Notes: generated from the sequence alone by a model not told the origin. 64,000 bases of DNA from Lewinellaceae bacterium SD302 (GCA_002591745.1 PDLQ01000028.1:1-64000), one strand, 5' to 3'. Shown: positions 34,997 through 43,932, numbered from the stretch's first letter. Made by a program: numbers and translations.

Positions 34997-35004
34997 TATC
35001 TTCG
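34997..35004 (+). promoter_or_regulatory. Candidate -7 element upstream of the BT_3928 gene
   Basis: TATCTTCG followed by CCGC, one base off TAnnTTTG, 18 nt before the start codon. The same TATCTTCG string precedes gldG. Confidence 0.35.
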
Positions 35005-35022
35005 CCGCAAATTCACCCGAAT

Positions 35023-36528
35023 ATGACACTGACTACGCTGCTCATTAGCATTGCCATTGCTGCCGTTATCCTGACATTGTTGACGCACTTCGTTTTCAAG
35101 TCGGTCAAGAGTTGGCCCGTTAGTCTGTTGCAGAATTTCTGTGGTGCATTGTTTGTCTTTTCCGGTTACGTTAAAGCCGTCGATCCGCTGGGTACCGCTT
35201 ACAAAATGGAGCAGTATTTCGCCGAGTTCGAGAGTACGTTCGCCGATACGACTTTCAGTTTCCTGGCCCCGATCTTTCCCTGGTTGGGTGAGTTTGTGGT
35301 GGCCTTTTCCGTCTTTATGATCGTGCTGGAAATCGTACTGGGCGTAATGCTCATCATGGGACACTGGCGCAAGTTTACCGCCTGGTTATTCTTCATCATC
35401 GTTGCTTTCTTTACGGTACTTACCGGTTTTACCTTCCTGACAGGCTACGTGCCTTCCGGCGTCAATTTTTTCGATTTCGGCGGCTGGGGCCCCTACGTGG
35501 AAACCAATATGAAAGTGACCGACTGCGGTTGCTTCGGTGATTTCCTCAAGCTGGAACCCTACACCTCTTTCCTCAAGGATGTCTTCTTGATGGTACCCGC
35601 CATCTTGTTCCTGTTCACCACGCGTAAGATGCACCAGGTATTCAATCCGCTGGTCCGTAACCTGGTTACCGCAGTAGCAACCTTTGGCCTCATCTTGTAT
35701 TGCTTCAGTAACTTCCTTTGGGACATCCCCGGCCAGGACTTCCGCCCCTTCAAAGTCGGTACGGATATCGCCGCCCAGAAGCTGGCCGAAGAAGATGCTG
35801 CTGCCAACATTCAGGTGCTCGGTTACGAGATAGAGAACAAGGAAACGGGAGAAGTCACCAGCCTGAGTATGAACGAATACCTGGAACAGTACAAGAATTT
35901 CCCGGAAACCGAGTACAGCATCAACCAGCTCACTACCGACCCAGTTATCGAACCGACTAAGATCTCCGAATTCGAACTGAGTAATGCCAGCGGGGAAGAC
36001 ATCGTACCGCAGCTACTGGAGGTAGAAGCGCCCGTGCTCTTCATCGTTGCCTATGACCTAAAAGGTGAGCAAACCGGTACTACTTCCAAGACCATCACCG
36101 AGCAGGAGATGCGTATCGATACGATTGGTACTGTAGACGAGACGAATTTGACCAGGAATGGTGAGATCTACGACACCAACTACGTCGACGTAGAGCGTGA
36201 AATTACCGTACCCGTCTTCACCTTCCCCGCCGGCTACCTGGCCAAGTGGACGGATCACGTTCAGCCCGTCATCAACGAGGCCCGCGCCGCAGGCATCAAC
36301 GTCATCGCCGCCACCAAGTACGCTGATCCGGACATGATCGCCGCCCTTAAAGAACAGGTCGGCGCGGACTATAACTTCGTCCAGGGCGATGACATCATGC
36401 TCAAGACGATCATCCGGTCCAACCCCGGAGTCTTGCTGCTGAAGAAAGGGGTGATTTTGGATAAGTGGCACTACCGTAAACTACCTAGCTTCAATGAACT
36501 GAAAGTAGCTTACGGATTGGGAGAGTAG
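35023..36528 (+). CDS. BT_3928-family DoxX/MauE-like membrane protein
   Basis: 501 residues. The N-terminal ~210 residues carry about five transmembrane helices in DoxX/MauE style, with NFCGALFVFSGYVKAVDPLGTAYKM and a VTDCGCFGDFLKL motif in a loop. That Cys pair is typical of the family and suggests disulfide or thiol chemistry. The C-terminal ~250 residues, probably periplasmic, look thioredoxin-like (VLFIVAYDL, INVIAATKYADPDMIAALK, SNPGVLLLKKGVILDKWHY). The function is not established; a redox role is inferred. An inverted motif pair follows immediately. Confidence 0.87.
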   Translation: MTLTTLLISIAIAAVILTLLTHFVFKSVKSWPVSLLQNFCGALFVFSGYVKAVDPLGTAYKMEQYFAEFESTFADTTFSFLAPIFPWLGEFVVAFSVFMIVLEIVLGVMLIMGHWRKFTAWLFFIIVAFFTVLTGFTFLTGYVPSGVNFFDFGGWGPYVETNMKVTDCGCFGDFLKLEPYTSFLKDVFLMVPAILFLFTTRKMHQVFNPLVRNLVTAVATFGLILYCFSNFLWDIPGQDFRPFKVGTDIAAQKLAEEDAAANIQVLGYEIENKETGEVTSLSMNEYLEQYKNFPETEYSINQLTTDPVIEPTKISEFELSNASGEDIVPQLLEVEAPVLFIVAYDLKGEQTGTTSKTITEQEMRIDTIGTVDETNLTRNGEIYDTNYVDVEREITVPVFTFPAGYLAKWTDHVQPVINEARAAGINVIAATKYADPDMIAALKEQVGADYNFVQGDDIMLKTIIRSNPGVLLLKKGVILDKWHYRKLPSFNELKVAYGLGE

Positions 36529-36533
36529 TCGTT

Positions 36534-36585
36534 GACTTCAAAGTAGCAAAGCGGGAGTGCTCATAATCACTGCTACTTTGAAGCC
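36534..36585 (+). terminator. Compact inverted pair of dispersed motifs
   Basis: GACTTCAAAGTAGCA (36534-36548) and TGCTACTTTGAAGCC (36571-36585) pair at 14 of 15 positions around a 22-nt loop. The hairpin begins 5 nt after the BT_3928 stop codon and could act as a terminator. It is made of two class B copies of the dispersed motif. Confidence 0.65.
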
Positions 36586-36670
36586 CAAAAACGTCCGATA
36601 AATACGTTTTTTCCAGCACAATCAGCCAACTTAGATATGCCGCCACGGGTTTAATGAGTAAAGTTTATTT

Positions 36671-37267
36671 ATGTCCAAGAATCCCAACGTCGCCAACGCC
36701 ATCGTTCATGTCAATAATACCGACCGCGAAGAAGTCGCCATTATTGGTGGTGGATGTTTCTGGTGTATCGAGCCGATCTACAGCGACCTGATCGGCGTGG
36801 AAGCGAGCATTAGTGGTTACGCCGGCGGAAAAGCAGAGACGGCCGATTACGAATCCGTTTGCAGTAAAACCACTAAACACGTTGAGGTCATTCTGATCCG
36901 CTTCGACCCCCAGGTAGTCAGCTACGAGGAAATTTTACAGATTTTCTTCAGCGTTCACGATCCGACGACCCCTAATCGCCAGGGTAACGATTCCGGACCC
37001 CAGTACCGCAGTGCTATTTTCTATACCGATGAACGCCAAAAGGAGATTGCCGAAAAGGTCATCAAAGACTTTGCCCCCAGCCTCCACGACGACCCCATCG
37101 TTACCGAACTGCTTCCGTTTTCTCCTTTTTACCCCGCCGAAGACTACCACCAGGACTATTTCAATAAAGTAGGTGACCGCAACCCCTACTGCAACTTCGT
37201 AATCAAGCCGAAGGTGAGTAAGTTTCGGAAGAGTTTTGCGGGGCGGTTGAAATCCAATCAGACTTAG
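36671..37267 (+). CDS. msrA: Peptide methionine-S-sulfoxide reductase, cytoplasmic form
   Basis: 198 residues with no signal peptide, unlike the lipoprotein MsrA at 20164. Active-site motif IIGGGCFWCIEPIY, then SGYAGG, HVEVILIRFDPQ, HDPTTPNRQGNDSGPQYRS and EDYHQDYF. A third Cys near the end (NPYCNF) could act as a resolving residue. The differing loops (SDLIGVEAS against DRINGVEDV) show an old divergence, so this is a cytoplasmic repair enzyme complementing the exported one. Confidence 0.95.
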   Translation: MSKNPNVANAIVHVNNTDREEVAIIGGGCFWCIEPIYSDLIGVEASISGYAGGKAETADYESVCSKTTKHVEVILIRFDPQVVSYEEILQIFFSVHDPTTPNRQGNDSGPQYRSAIFYTDERQKEIAEKVIKDFAPSLHDDPIVTELLPFSPFYPAEDYHQDYFNKVGDRNPYCNFVIKPKVSKFRKSFAGRLKSNQT

Positions 37268-37349
37268 AGAACCACTAAGGTGCACCAGGAAACACAAGGA
37301 GAGAGATTATCCATTATTTCTCCTTGTAATTCTTAGTGCACTGGTGGTT

Positions 37350-38963
37350 TTACCCCTTGATCTTCCCGAAGTACTCCTTCGCTAATTTCACCACCAGCCC
37401 GGAAAGCAGCAGCAGTGCCAGCACATTCGGCAAGGTACCCAGGGCCATGGACAGGTCTCCCATCTCCCAGATCAGGTTGAGGGAGAGAATGGCACCTACA
37501 AAATGCATCGCGATGTAGAGAACGCGGTAGGGGAGGATGGCTTTGGTGCCGAACAGGTAGACGGTACAGCGGTCTCCGTAATAACTCCAGCTGATGGCCG
37601 TAGAAAGGGCAAAAAGCAATACACAGGCTAGTACAATGCCACTGCCCCAACTGCCGAGGGCGTATTCGTAGGCCCAGAGGGTCAAGGGGGCGGCGGTTTC
37701 CACGGCGGTAGCGTAAAGAACGGAATAACTAACGCCATCTTCGTCAAAAGCCAGTGCATCGTTTCTGCTGATGTGGCCGGTGAAGGGAGTGGCTAAGTTC
37801 TCGTCGATATATAAGCGGCCGGTACGAACTTCGTGCCAGCCTAAAGCTACGGCATTAGTTTTGCTGGCTTCTCCCCGGAGAACAAGGATATCGTCGTTCA
37901 GGTCGCTGGGGTGATAGCCGTCTTTGTTGGCTTCAAGGTAGCAGAGGTCCCCGGAACTGAGTTCAATGGGGGTGACTTTTTGTTGATTCCATACACCGGT
38001 GCAGAGGATGGCCAGGGCCGTAATGGTACAGATGATAATGGTGTCGATCAGTGGCTCAAGTAGAGCTACTACGCCTTCGGAAACCGGTTCGTCCGTTCTG
38101 GCGGCGGCGTGGGCAATGGGGGCGGAGCCCTGGCCAGCTTCGTTGCTGAACAAACCACGGCGAACGCCCCAGATCAATGTTTGGGCAAATACTCCTGCTC
38201 CGGTGCCGGCCACCCCCGCACTGGGACTGAAAGCCTCGGTGAAAATGAGTTGAAAGGATGGCAGAATCTGATCGGCGTGCAGGAAGATCACGGCCAGACC
38301 GCCGAGCACGTAAAGAGCAGCCATCAGGGGAGCCAGTATCCCCGTAACCTTTCCGATCCGACCGATGCCACCAATGATCACCAGCCCTACGATGGCCGCT
38401 CCCACCGCGCCACTTATCCAGGCCGGGATACCGAAGGAAGTACCCAGTAGGTCCGATAGTGTGTTGGCCTGGATAGCATTACCTGAGATCATCGCCATAG
38501 TGATGAGGGCCAGGGAGAAGAACATGGCTAATGGTTTCCAATTTGGTCCCAGACCTTTTTCGATGTAGTACATTGGCCCACCGGCTACCTGCCCGTCGGC
38601 GGTCTCGGACCGGAAGTGCTGAGCCAGCGTAACTTCACTGAATTTGGTCGCCATGCCCAGCAGAGCCGTCACCCACATCCAGAAAATGGCTCCCGGCCCG
38701 CCCCAGTGAATAGCAATGGCCACCCCGGCAATATTCCCAATGCCAACCGTTGCCGAGAGCGCCGTAGTCAGGGCTTGAAAATGAGTGACTTCGCCCGGCG
38801 CGTCGGGGTCATCATATTTGCCGCTCACCACCGCCAGCCCGTGGCCGAGATAGCGGAATTGAATGAGCCCGAGCCGGACCGTCAGCCACAACCCCGTGCC
38901 AAGCAGCAGGACCATGAGGATAATTTCGAGAGAGTCGTTGAGGTATGCGATGATGCTTTCCAC
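37350..38963 (-). CDS. Sodium:alanine symporter (AGCS family) with loop insertion
   Basis: 537 residues, longer than the usual 450-490. AGCS hallmarks: ALTTALSATVGIGNIAGVAIA, GGPGAIFWMWVTALLGMATKFSE, GGPMYYIEKGLG, RRGLFSNEAGQGSAPIAHAAA and SWSYYGDR. Between TGVWNQ and LTLWAYEYALGSWG there is an extra soluble stretch of about 85 residues (bases ~37730-37985) in place of the short usual loop. It imports alanine or glycine with sodium. Confidence 0.92.
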   Translation of the reverse strand: MESIIAYLNDSLEIILMVLLLGTGLWLTVRLGLIQFRYLGHGLAVVSGKYDDPDAPGEVTHFQALTTALSATVGIGNIAGVAIAIHWGGPGAIFWMWVTALLGMATKFSEVTLAQHFRSETADGQVAGGPMYYIEKGLGPNWKPLAMFFSLALITMAMISGNAIQANTLSDLLGTSFGIPAWISGAVGAAIVGLVIIGGIGRIGKVTGILAPLMAALYVLGGLAVIFLHADQILPSFQLIFTEAFSPSAGVAGTGAGVFAQTLIWGVRRGLFSNEAGQGSAPIAHAAARTDEPVSEGVVALLEPLIDTIIICTITALAILCTGVWNQQKVTPIELSSGDLCYLEANKDGYHPSDLNDDILVLRGEASKTNAVALGWHEVRTGRLYIDENLATPFTGHISRNDALAFDEDGVSYSVLYATAVETAAPLTLWAYEYALGSWGSGIVLACVLLFALSTAISWSYYGDRCTVYLFGTKAILPYRVLYIAMHFVGAILSLNLIWEMGDLSMALGTLPNVLALLLLSGLVVKLAKEYFGKIKG

Positions 38964-39010
38964 CGTAGAGTTGGTTTTGTTACGGTGGCAATGCTAGGTG
39001 GGATTGGGGC

Positions 39011-39053
39011 TTGTCGGAAGGCTTTGTCGGAAGGGAAAAAGAATTGTCGGAAG
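39011..39053 (+). repeat. Three direct copies of TTGTCGGAAG
   Basis: Exact 10-mers at 39011-39020, 39024-39033 and 39044-39053, in the gap between the membrane protein gene and the AGCS symporter gene. They could be operator half-sites for the symporter (minus strand) or a local slippage product. A weak inverted repeat (ACTTGAGGTC with GACCTCGAGT) follows to 39101. Confidence 0.6.
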
Positions 39054-39098
39054 AGAACTTGAGGTCTTGTAGTGTTCGCGACCTCCAGACCTCGAGTC

Positions 39099-40235
39099 TT
39101 ACTTCAAGCTCACCCGTTCCCCCGGAATTGCCAGCCGTATCCTTCGGTCCTGACTAGCCGAAGACTCGAACAGGGCTGAGCGTAGCGGATCGAAGTGCAG
39201 TTCTTTGGTCCAGTGGCCTTTACCGTAAATACCGTCGGCAATGTTGGTGACCAGACGTTTAATCTGGTTGTGGTCGTTGATGTCGTACTGGCGTTCGCCG
39301 CGGCTACCCTGTTTGGGCTTAATTTCCAGCCAGCCCCCGGCGGGATCTTCCCGGAGGCGGCGCTCGACGAAGGTGTGGAGAAGTTCATAGGCGGCAGGGC
39401 TCAAATTGGCTTCTACCGGTGCCTTAAAACTGGTAAGGCCGGAAAGACGGATGCGGCGATAGTTTTTGTGCGTAGTTGCATCCACCCCTTTCAGTAAAGC
39501 CAGGCTTAATTTTTGTTCACCCGGCAGGACGGCGGCTTCGGAAAGTTCCTTTACCCAGCTGAGTGCCAGGGCAAAGAATAGCATAATGAGGTTGGTCTTG
39601 AAAATAGCGGAGAAAAGGAGCAAGCTGGTGACGTCGTCGGTAAATTTATAGGCCTGGGCCAGGATGGTGACCAATGTACAGATAACGGAGAGCCAGGCCA
39701 GGATGGGGAGCCTTCGCTTATTGAAGGAAGTCCAAAGCACCACGGTAAGGAAAGCCAGGGTGAGAAGAGCGTAATAAACGTCCAATTCGCCGATGAAACC
39801 GGAAGTGCGTCCGCTGAACAGCCCACTGACCGTAGGCAGCAGAGAAAATAAGAAAGGCAACCCGATTATAAGGGGCCAAAAGCGGTTCTTGACCAAGGGT
39901 TGAAGCCAGGTTGGCAGGTTTCGGAACCAGGGTAGTGCCAGGAGGATAAACAAGCTGTTAAAAAGTGAGAGGATACTCCGCCCGGCCGATAGTCCGATAG
40001 CCATATCGCCTTGGGTTCCCAGGTCAGCACTGCTACTTTGGTAGCCATAATAGGCCTCTAACAAGCCCGAAACACTCCAGCAAAATACGGAAAGTGCCAG
40101 CCAGACCTGTCCAAAATCATCCTGTCGCCGGCCAATGTGCCACCAGATACCTAAAAGTCCCAGCCCGGCGAAAAGGCAAACGGCAAATTGCCAATAACCA
40201 AAGAGTTCCAGCAATTGCGGCGCGGCGGTGTGCAT
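39099..40235 (-). CDS. Membrane protein with soluble C-terminal domain
   Basis: 378 residues. Seven hydrophobic segments fill about residues 10-230, followed by a cytoplasmic part of about 145 residues (RIRLSGLTSFKAPVEANLSPAAYELL, GERQYDINDHNQIKRLVTNI). The layout of a 7TM sensor-like N-terminus and a small effector end recalls membrane regulators, but I do not recognise the family. A dispersed-motif copy at 40032-40040 is read as YQSSSA within it. Confidence 0.7.
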   Translation of the reverse strand: MHTAAPQLLELFGYWQFAVCLFAGLGLLGIWWHIGRRQDDFGQVWLALSVFCWSVSGLLEAYYGYQSSSADLGTQGDMAIGLSAGRSILSLFNSLFILLALPWFRNLPTWLQPLVKNRFWPLIIGLPFLFSLLPTVSGLFSGRTSGFIGELDVYYALLTLAFLTVVLWTSFNKRRLPILAWLSVICTLVTILAQAYKFTDDVTSLLLFSAIFKTNLIMLFFALALSWVKELSEAAVLPGEQKLSLALLKGVDATTHKNYRRIRLSGLTSFKAPVEANLSPAAYELLHTFVERRLREDPAGGWLEIKPKQGSRGERQYDINDHNQIKRLVTNIADGIYGKGHWTKELHFDPLRSALFESSASQDRRIRLAIPGERVSLK

Positions 40236-40261
40236 TGCGCTAAGATAGGCTGACTATTTGA

Positions 40262-40480
40262 CTACAACGAACGACGCAAGGATGCACCCTCGCGGAGGTA
40301 GCGGCGGATATTCAGCCAAAAGGCGGCAAAGAAATAAAACAGCAGCGGGGAGCCCAAAGTCAGGCAGGACAGATAAATGAAATAAGTGCGTACCCTGGCC
40401 CGGGGAATGCCCATTTTATCGGCCAGGTAAGCACAGACACCGAAGGCGGAACGTTCTAACTTATTTCTGAAATTTTCCAT
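40262..40480 (-). CDS. PspC-domain small membrane protein
   Basis: 72 residues. FGVCAYLADKMGIPRARVRTYFIYLSCL matches the PspC domain, with one transmembrane helix (TLGSPLLFYFFAAFWLNI) and a basic tail. PspC proteins take part in envelope-stress (phage-shock) signalling in other bacteria; here the role is unknown. No pspA or pspB lies nearby. It is followed by the 7TM protein gene on the same strand. Confidence 0.85.
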   Translation of the reverse strand: MENFRNKLERSAFGVCAYLADKMGIPRARVRTYFIYLSCLTLGSPLLFYFFAAFWLNIRRYLREGASLRRSL

Positions 40481-40547
40481 AATTCCCCTGTTTGCAACGA
40501 TAAAGTAAGCAAAATAAGAACAGTTGTCTACCCAAATTAGTGCGCAT

Positions 40548-41138
40548 TCAAGTACTTAGACCCAAGCTTGCGTACATTTCCGTTTTAGCTAAGGATTTAA
40601 CTGGCTTTTGACTTAATTGTTCAAGTGAAAGTCCTTCGATCCGGTGGCGGATAAGCCGCAGAACCGGGAAGCCGACGGCGGCGCACATCCTACGGACCTG
40701 GCGGTTTTTGCCTTCAGTGAGCGTCAGCTCCAGCCATGAATCCGGGATGGTTTGCCGCACCCGAACGGGCGGATCGCGTGGCTCGCTTACCGGCGTAATG
40801 CCCAATAGTTCGGCCCGGGCGGGCAAGGTCGTCCAGCTCTTTTTCTTGGCCCGGATCGGCACACCGCCCCGCAGTTTTTGCATCGCTTCTTCGCCGGGAA
40901 TACCTTCTACCTGCACCCAGTAACTACGCTGATGACCCCATTTCGGGTTGAGCAGTCGTGTGTGTAACTGCTTATCGTCGGTCAGGATCAATAGCCCCTC
41001 ACTGTCGCGGTCGAGACGGCCAACGGGGTAAACGGATTTGGGAAAATCGTGGAGGTCTCCGAGGACCCGGTGATGATCTGCCTCGCGGGTAAATTGCGAG
41101 AGCATGCCATAGGGTTTATTGATGATAAAGTAATGCAT
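40548..41138 (-). CDS. RluE/RsuA-type pseudouridine synthase
   Basis: 196 residues with no S4 domain, which favours the RluE/RluF-like short form over RsuA. Catalytic motif VYPVGRLDRDSEGLLILTDD with the conserved Asp, YWVQVEGIP, and LTEGKNRQVRRMCAAVGFPVLRLIR. It converts a uridine in rRNA, probably 23S, to pseudouridine. Divergent from the TfoX-like gene. Confidence 0.9.
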   Translation of the reverse strand: MHYFIINKPYGMLSQFTREADHHRVLGDLHDFPKSVYPVGRLDRDSEGLLILTDDKQLHTRLLNPKWGHQRSYWVQVEGIPGEEAMQKLRGGVPIRAKKKSWTTLPARAELLGITPVSEPRDPPVRVRQTIPDSWLELTLTEGKNRQVRRMCAAVGFPVLRLIRHRIEGLSLEQLSQKPVKSLAKTEMYASLGLST

Positions 41139-41149
41139 CGGAGAATTCG

Positions 41150-41157
41150 TAAGTTTG
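41150..41157 (+). promoter_or_regulatory. Candidate -7 element upstream of the TfoX-like gene
   Basis: TAAGTTTG matches TAnnTTTG and lies 24 nt before the start codon. No well-placed -33 TTTG is visible. Confidence 0.4.
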
Positions 41158-41181
41158 GGGGCGAAGACATAAAGTTACATC

Positions 41182-41550
41182 ATGGCCTACAAGGAAGAAC
41201 ACGCCGAACGGTTACGTAGTATGCTCTGGGCGGCGGGGGCGGAATTCAACCAACTCAAAATGATGGGCTCCTGTTGCTATAAAGTAGACGATAAACTCTG
41301 TGCAGGGGTGGTCACTGAAAAAGAAAGCGGTGAAGACCTAGTGCTTTTGCGCCTCGGCCCGGAGGCAGTCGGAAAGGCCCTGGAAAAGCCAGGTGTGAAG
41401 CCTTTTCAGCCCGGTTCCACCCCCATGAAAGATTACGTGCTGATCAGCGAAGATCACTTGGTTGACGACGAAGCCTACGCCGAATGGATCGCCCTGGCCC
41501 TGGCCTTCAATCCTTTGGCGAAAGCCAGTAAAAAGCGAAAGAAAAAGTAA
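41182..41550 (+). CDS. TfoX/Sxy N-terminal-domain-like protein
   Basis: 122 residues. ERLRSMLWAAGAEFNQLKMMGSCCYKVDDKLCAGVV follows the TfoX N-terminal pattern, with KKMMGG-like residues altered to KMMGSC. FQPGSTPMKDYVLISEDHL supports the same family. It ends in a Lys-rich tail (KASKKRKKK). The full-length Sxy/TfoX regulates competence in gammaproteobacteria; in Bacteroidota single-domain members have no assigned role, so no competence claim is made. It precedes the Gfo/Idh gene by 12 nt. Confidence 0.82.
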   Translation: MAYKEEHAERLRSMLWAAGAEFNQLKMMGSCCYKVDDKLCAGVVTEKESGEDLVLLRLGPEAVGKALEKPGVKPFQPGSTPMKDYVLISEDHLVDDEAYAEWIALALAFNPLAKASKKRKKK

Positions 41551-41562
41551 AACCACCTAGCG

Positions 41563-42930
41563 ATGAAAAAAAGAACATTTCTTAAAAATGCCGCCATCTT
41601 CGGTGCCGGCGTCGTCCTGTTCCCCGGTTGCGGCGATGGGGGGGCTAACAAAGTAGCAATGTCTGACGAAGCCACCAGCTCCCCGCTCCCGGACCGACTC
41701 AGAACGGCCCACATCGGCGTTGGCAATATGGGCGGAGAGGACCTGGCCGCCATATCCTCCCACGATAAGGTGGACGTAGTAGCCCTTTGCGACGTAGATG
41801 CCACCGCATTGGCCGCTGCCAAAGCACTGCATCCGGACGCAAAGACCTACCGCGATTACCGAACTATGTTAGAGGAATTGAAAGATGAGATCGACGCCGT
41901 CGTGGTCTCCACCCCTGATCATACCCACGCCCCGGCCTCCATGTTGGCCATGAACCTGAACAAGCCGGTTTACTGTCAAAAACCCCTGACTCACCACGTT
42001 TCCGAAGCCCGGGCCATGCGAAAATTGGCCGCTGACAAAGGGCTGATCACCCAAATGGGAATTCAGGTACACTCTTTCTACGATTATAAACTGGCCACCC
42101 TGCTGATCCAGGACGGCATCATCGGTAAAGTACAGCGGGTACGGGCCTGGTCACCCAAAAACTGGGGTTACGACGGGCCGGAACCTACCGGTGAAGATCC
42201 GGTTCCGGAAAATCTGGACTGGAACCTCTGGCTGGGCACCTCGGCCGAACGCCCCTATAAAGCTGACGTCTACCACCCCGGCAATTGGCGCAAGCTGGTT
42301 GATTATGGTTGTGGAACCCTGGGCGATATGGGCGTTCATATCTTCGACACACCTTATAACGCCCTGGCGCTGGACGTACCCAAAACCATTACTACGGAGT
42401 GCCGCCCACCCAATAATTTCGGTTTCCCGGAGAAGAATCGGGTAACCTATACTTTCCCCGGCACCGAATTCACAACGGAGGAATTTGAATGGGTCTGGTA
42501 TGATGGCCCAGGCGCTCCGGACGAGCACGAAGAACTAGTATTGCCCAACGGTGATCCTCTGCCCGAGCAAGGTGCAATGTTCATTGGCGAAAAGGGCCGC
42601 TTCTTGCTGCCCCACTTCATGGAGATGCCCCGACTGATCGTTGATGGTGAGTACCAGGATTTCGACGTTGATAAATTTGAACTCGGAGAGCCGGTACGGG
42701 ATTACGCTTCCGAGAGTCCCAAACATTACCACCAATTCGTGGATGCCTGCTTAGGCAAGGCCGAATGTACTGCACCTTTCGACTACGCCGCCCGCCTGAC
42801 GGAAACGATCCTGCTGGGCACCATTGCCGGTCGGTTCCCCGGACAAACCCTACACTGGAGTAACGAGAAAGCAGCCTTCGAAGAGGAGGAGGCGAATGTA
42901 TTTTTGGAGTCGGAGTACCGGGTGTTTTAG
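41563..42930 (+). CDS. Gfo/Idh/MocA oxidoreductase, exported
   Basis: 455 residues. The N-terminus KKRTFLKNAAIFGAGVVLFPGC is a secretion signal with a possible lipobox, of the type used by secreted oxidoreductases of Bacteroidota. NAD-binding Rossmann motif HIGVGNMGG, DAVVVSTPDHTHA, and VYCQKPLTHHVSEARAM (the EKP-type motif is QKP here). The C-terminal substrate domain contains GDMGVHIFDTPY. The substrate is probably a sugar derivative, unidentified. A dispersed-motif copy at 41649-41657 falls in the linker after the signal (ANKVAMS). Confidence 0.9.
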   Translation: MKKRTFLKNAAIFGAGVVLFPGCGDGGANKVAMSDEATSSPLPDRLRTAHIGVGNMGGEDLAAISSHDKVDVVALCDVDATALAAAKALHPDAKTYRDYRTMLEELKDEIDAVVVSTPDHTHAPASMLAMNLNKPVYCQKPLTHHVSEARAMRKLAADKGLITQMGIQVHSFYDYKLATLLIQDGIIGKVQRVRAWSPKNWGYDGPEPTGEDPVPENLDWNLWLGTSAERPYKADVYHPGNWRKLVDYGCGTLGDMGVHIFDTPYNALALDVPKTITTECRPPNNFGFPEKNRVTYTFPGTEFTTEEFEWVWYDGPGAPDEHEELVLPNGDPLPEQGAMFIGEKGRFLLPHFMEMPRLIVDGEYQDFDVDKFELGEPVRDYASESPKHYHQFVDACLGKAECTAPFDYAARLTETILLGTIAGRFPGQTLHWSNEKAAFEEEEANVFLESEYRVF

Positions 42931-43099
42931 ACTATTTGAACGGCTGCGCCTTTAGAGCCGCTCTGGCAGCCTAAAGCGCAGCCTTCTAAAGGGCTCCGCC
43001 TGTTCTAAAGGCGTTTACGCCGTCCTATAGTAAGGAACGAAAGTTCTAGCGGGCTCCGCCCGTCCTAACACGCAGCGAACTTAAGACCGAGGATCGTCC
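42931..43099. repeat. Mini-hairpin island B between convergent genes
   Basis: A run of small hairpins with 3-4-nt loops: GGCTGCGCC (42942-42950), GGGCTCCGCC (42991-43000), GGCGTTTACGCC (43010-43021) and GGGCTCCGCCC (43051-43061). They are linked by TCTAAAG or GTCCTA words. It lies between the convergent Gfo/Idh and mazG genes, the same position as islands A and C, but without their recognisable core. Likely a transcription barrier or repeat element. Confidence 0.65.
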
Positions 43100-43858
43100 T
43101 CACTTCGCCTCCTGCCAAAGCGCCTCCATCTCCGCTAAACTCAGACTACTCAGCTTATCCCCGGCCTCCCGCTCGATGTGTTCGAAGCGGTGCTTGAACT
43201 TTCGGTTGGTCTTTTCCAGGGCAGCTTCGGGGTCGATGCCTTGCCAGCGGGCGTAATTGATGAGGGAGAAGAGGAGATCTCCGAACTCGCTTTCCTGTTC
43301 ATCGAAGCTCATTTTTTCGTCAACGGTTTCCTTGTACTCAGCCAGCTCTTCCTCCACTTTGTCCCAGACCTGCTCTTTGTTCTCCCAATCGAAGTTGAAC
43401 TGGGCGGTCTTTTCCTGCATGCGCAATGCCTTCACCATAGCGGGCAGGGCCTTTGGCACACCGCTGAGTACTGTTTTTTTGCCCTTGCCGGCCTTAAGCT
43501 TGATCTGCTCCCAGTTACGCTTAACGGCTTCCTCGTCTTCGGCCACCACGTCACCGTAGATGTGGGGATGACGCTCCACCAGTTTATCACAGACCGCGTT
43601 GAGGGCATCGGCGATGTCCCACGCTCCTTGCTCGCTGGCGATTTTAGCGTAAAAAACCATGTGGAGCAGCAGGTCGCCGATCTCCTCCTTGATGCCTTCC
43701 AGATTTTCCTCCAGTAGTTCGTCGGCCAGTTCATAAACCTCTTCTATAGTCAACTTGCGGAGGCTGCCAAAGGTCTGTTTGCGGTCCCAGGGGCATTGCT
43801 CGCGCAATTCGTCCATTATGGTCAAAAGGCGTTGAAAAGCGATCAGTTTGGCGTCCAT
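43100..43858 (-). CDS. mazG: Nucleoside triphosphate pyrophosphohydrolase MazG
   Basis: 252 residues with two MazG domains. The first has CPWDRKQTFGSLRKLTIEEVYEL, then EEIGDLLLHMVFYAKIA with the EExx12-28ExxD-type acidic metal ligands. The second has ELAEYKETV and SEFGDLLFSLINYARWQGIDPEAALEKTNRKF. It cleaves NTPs, including abnormal ones, to NMP and pyrophosphate. Divergent from the small membrane protein gene; a minus-strand -7 element is visible 18 nt upstream. Confidence 0.95.
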   Translation of the reverse strand: MDAKLIAFQRLLTIMDELREQCPWDRKQTFGSLRKLTIEEVYELADELLEENLEGIKEEIGDLLLHMVFYAKIASEQGAWDIADALNAVCDKLVERHPHIYGDVVAEDEEAVKRNWEQIKLKAGKGKKTVLSGVPKALPAMVKALRMQEKTAQFNFDWENKEQVWDKVEEELAEYKETVDEKMSFDEQESEFGDLLFSLINYARWQGIDPEAALEKTNRKFKHRFEHIEREAGDKLSSLSLAEMEALWQEAK

Positions 43859-43862
43859 AGTC

Positions 43863-43884
43863 TATCTTTGCAGCCGCAAAGGTA
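43863..43884. promoter_or_regulatory. Back-to-back -7 elements of a divergent promoter region
   Basis: TATCTTTG on the plus strand (43863-43870) faces the small cysteine-rich gene, and TACCTTTG on the minus strand (43877-43884) faces mazG. Only 6 nt separate them. If both are used, polymerase binding at one should exclude the other. Confidence 0.45.
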
Positions 43885-43932
43885 AGACAACATTACCCGC
43901 TTCCAGCTGTTTACTGGTTAAAGACAATTCTT

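Noticed and set aside
41182-41550. Linking the TfoX-like gene to DNA uptake through the dispersed motif
   Set aside because: Single-domain TfoX proteins in this phylum have no proven competence role, and proximity alone is not evidence.
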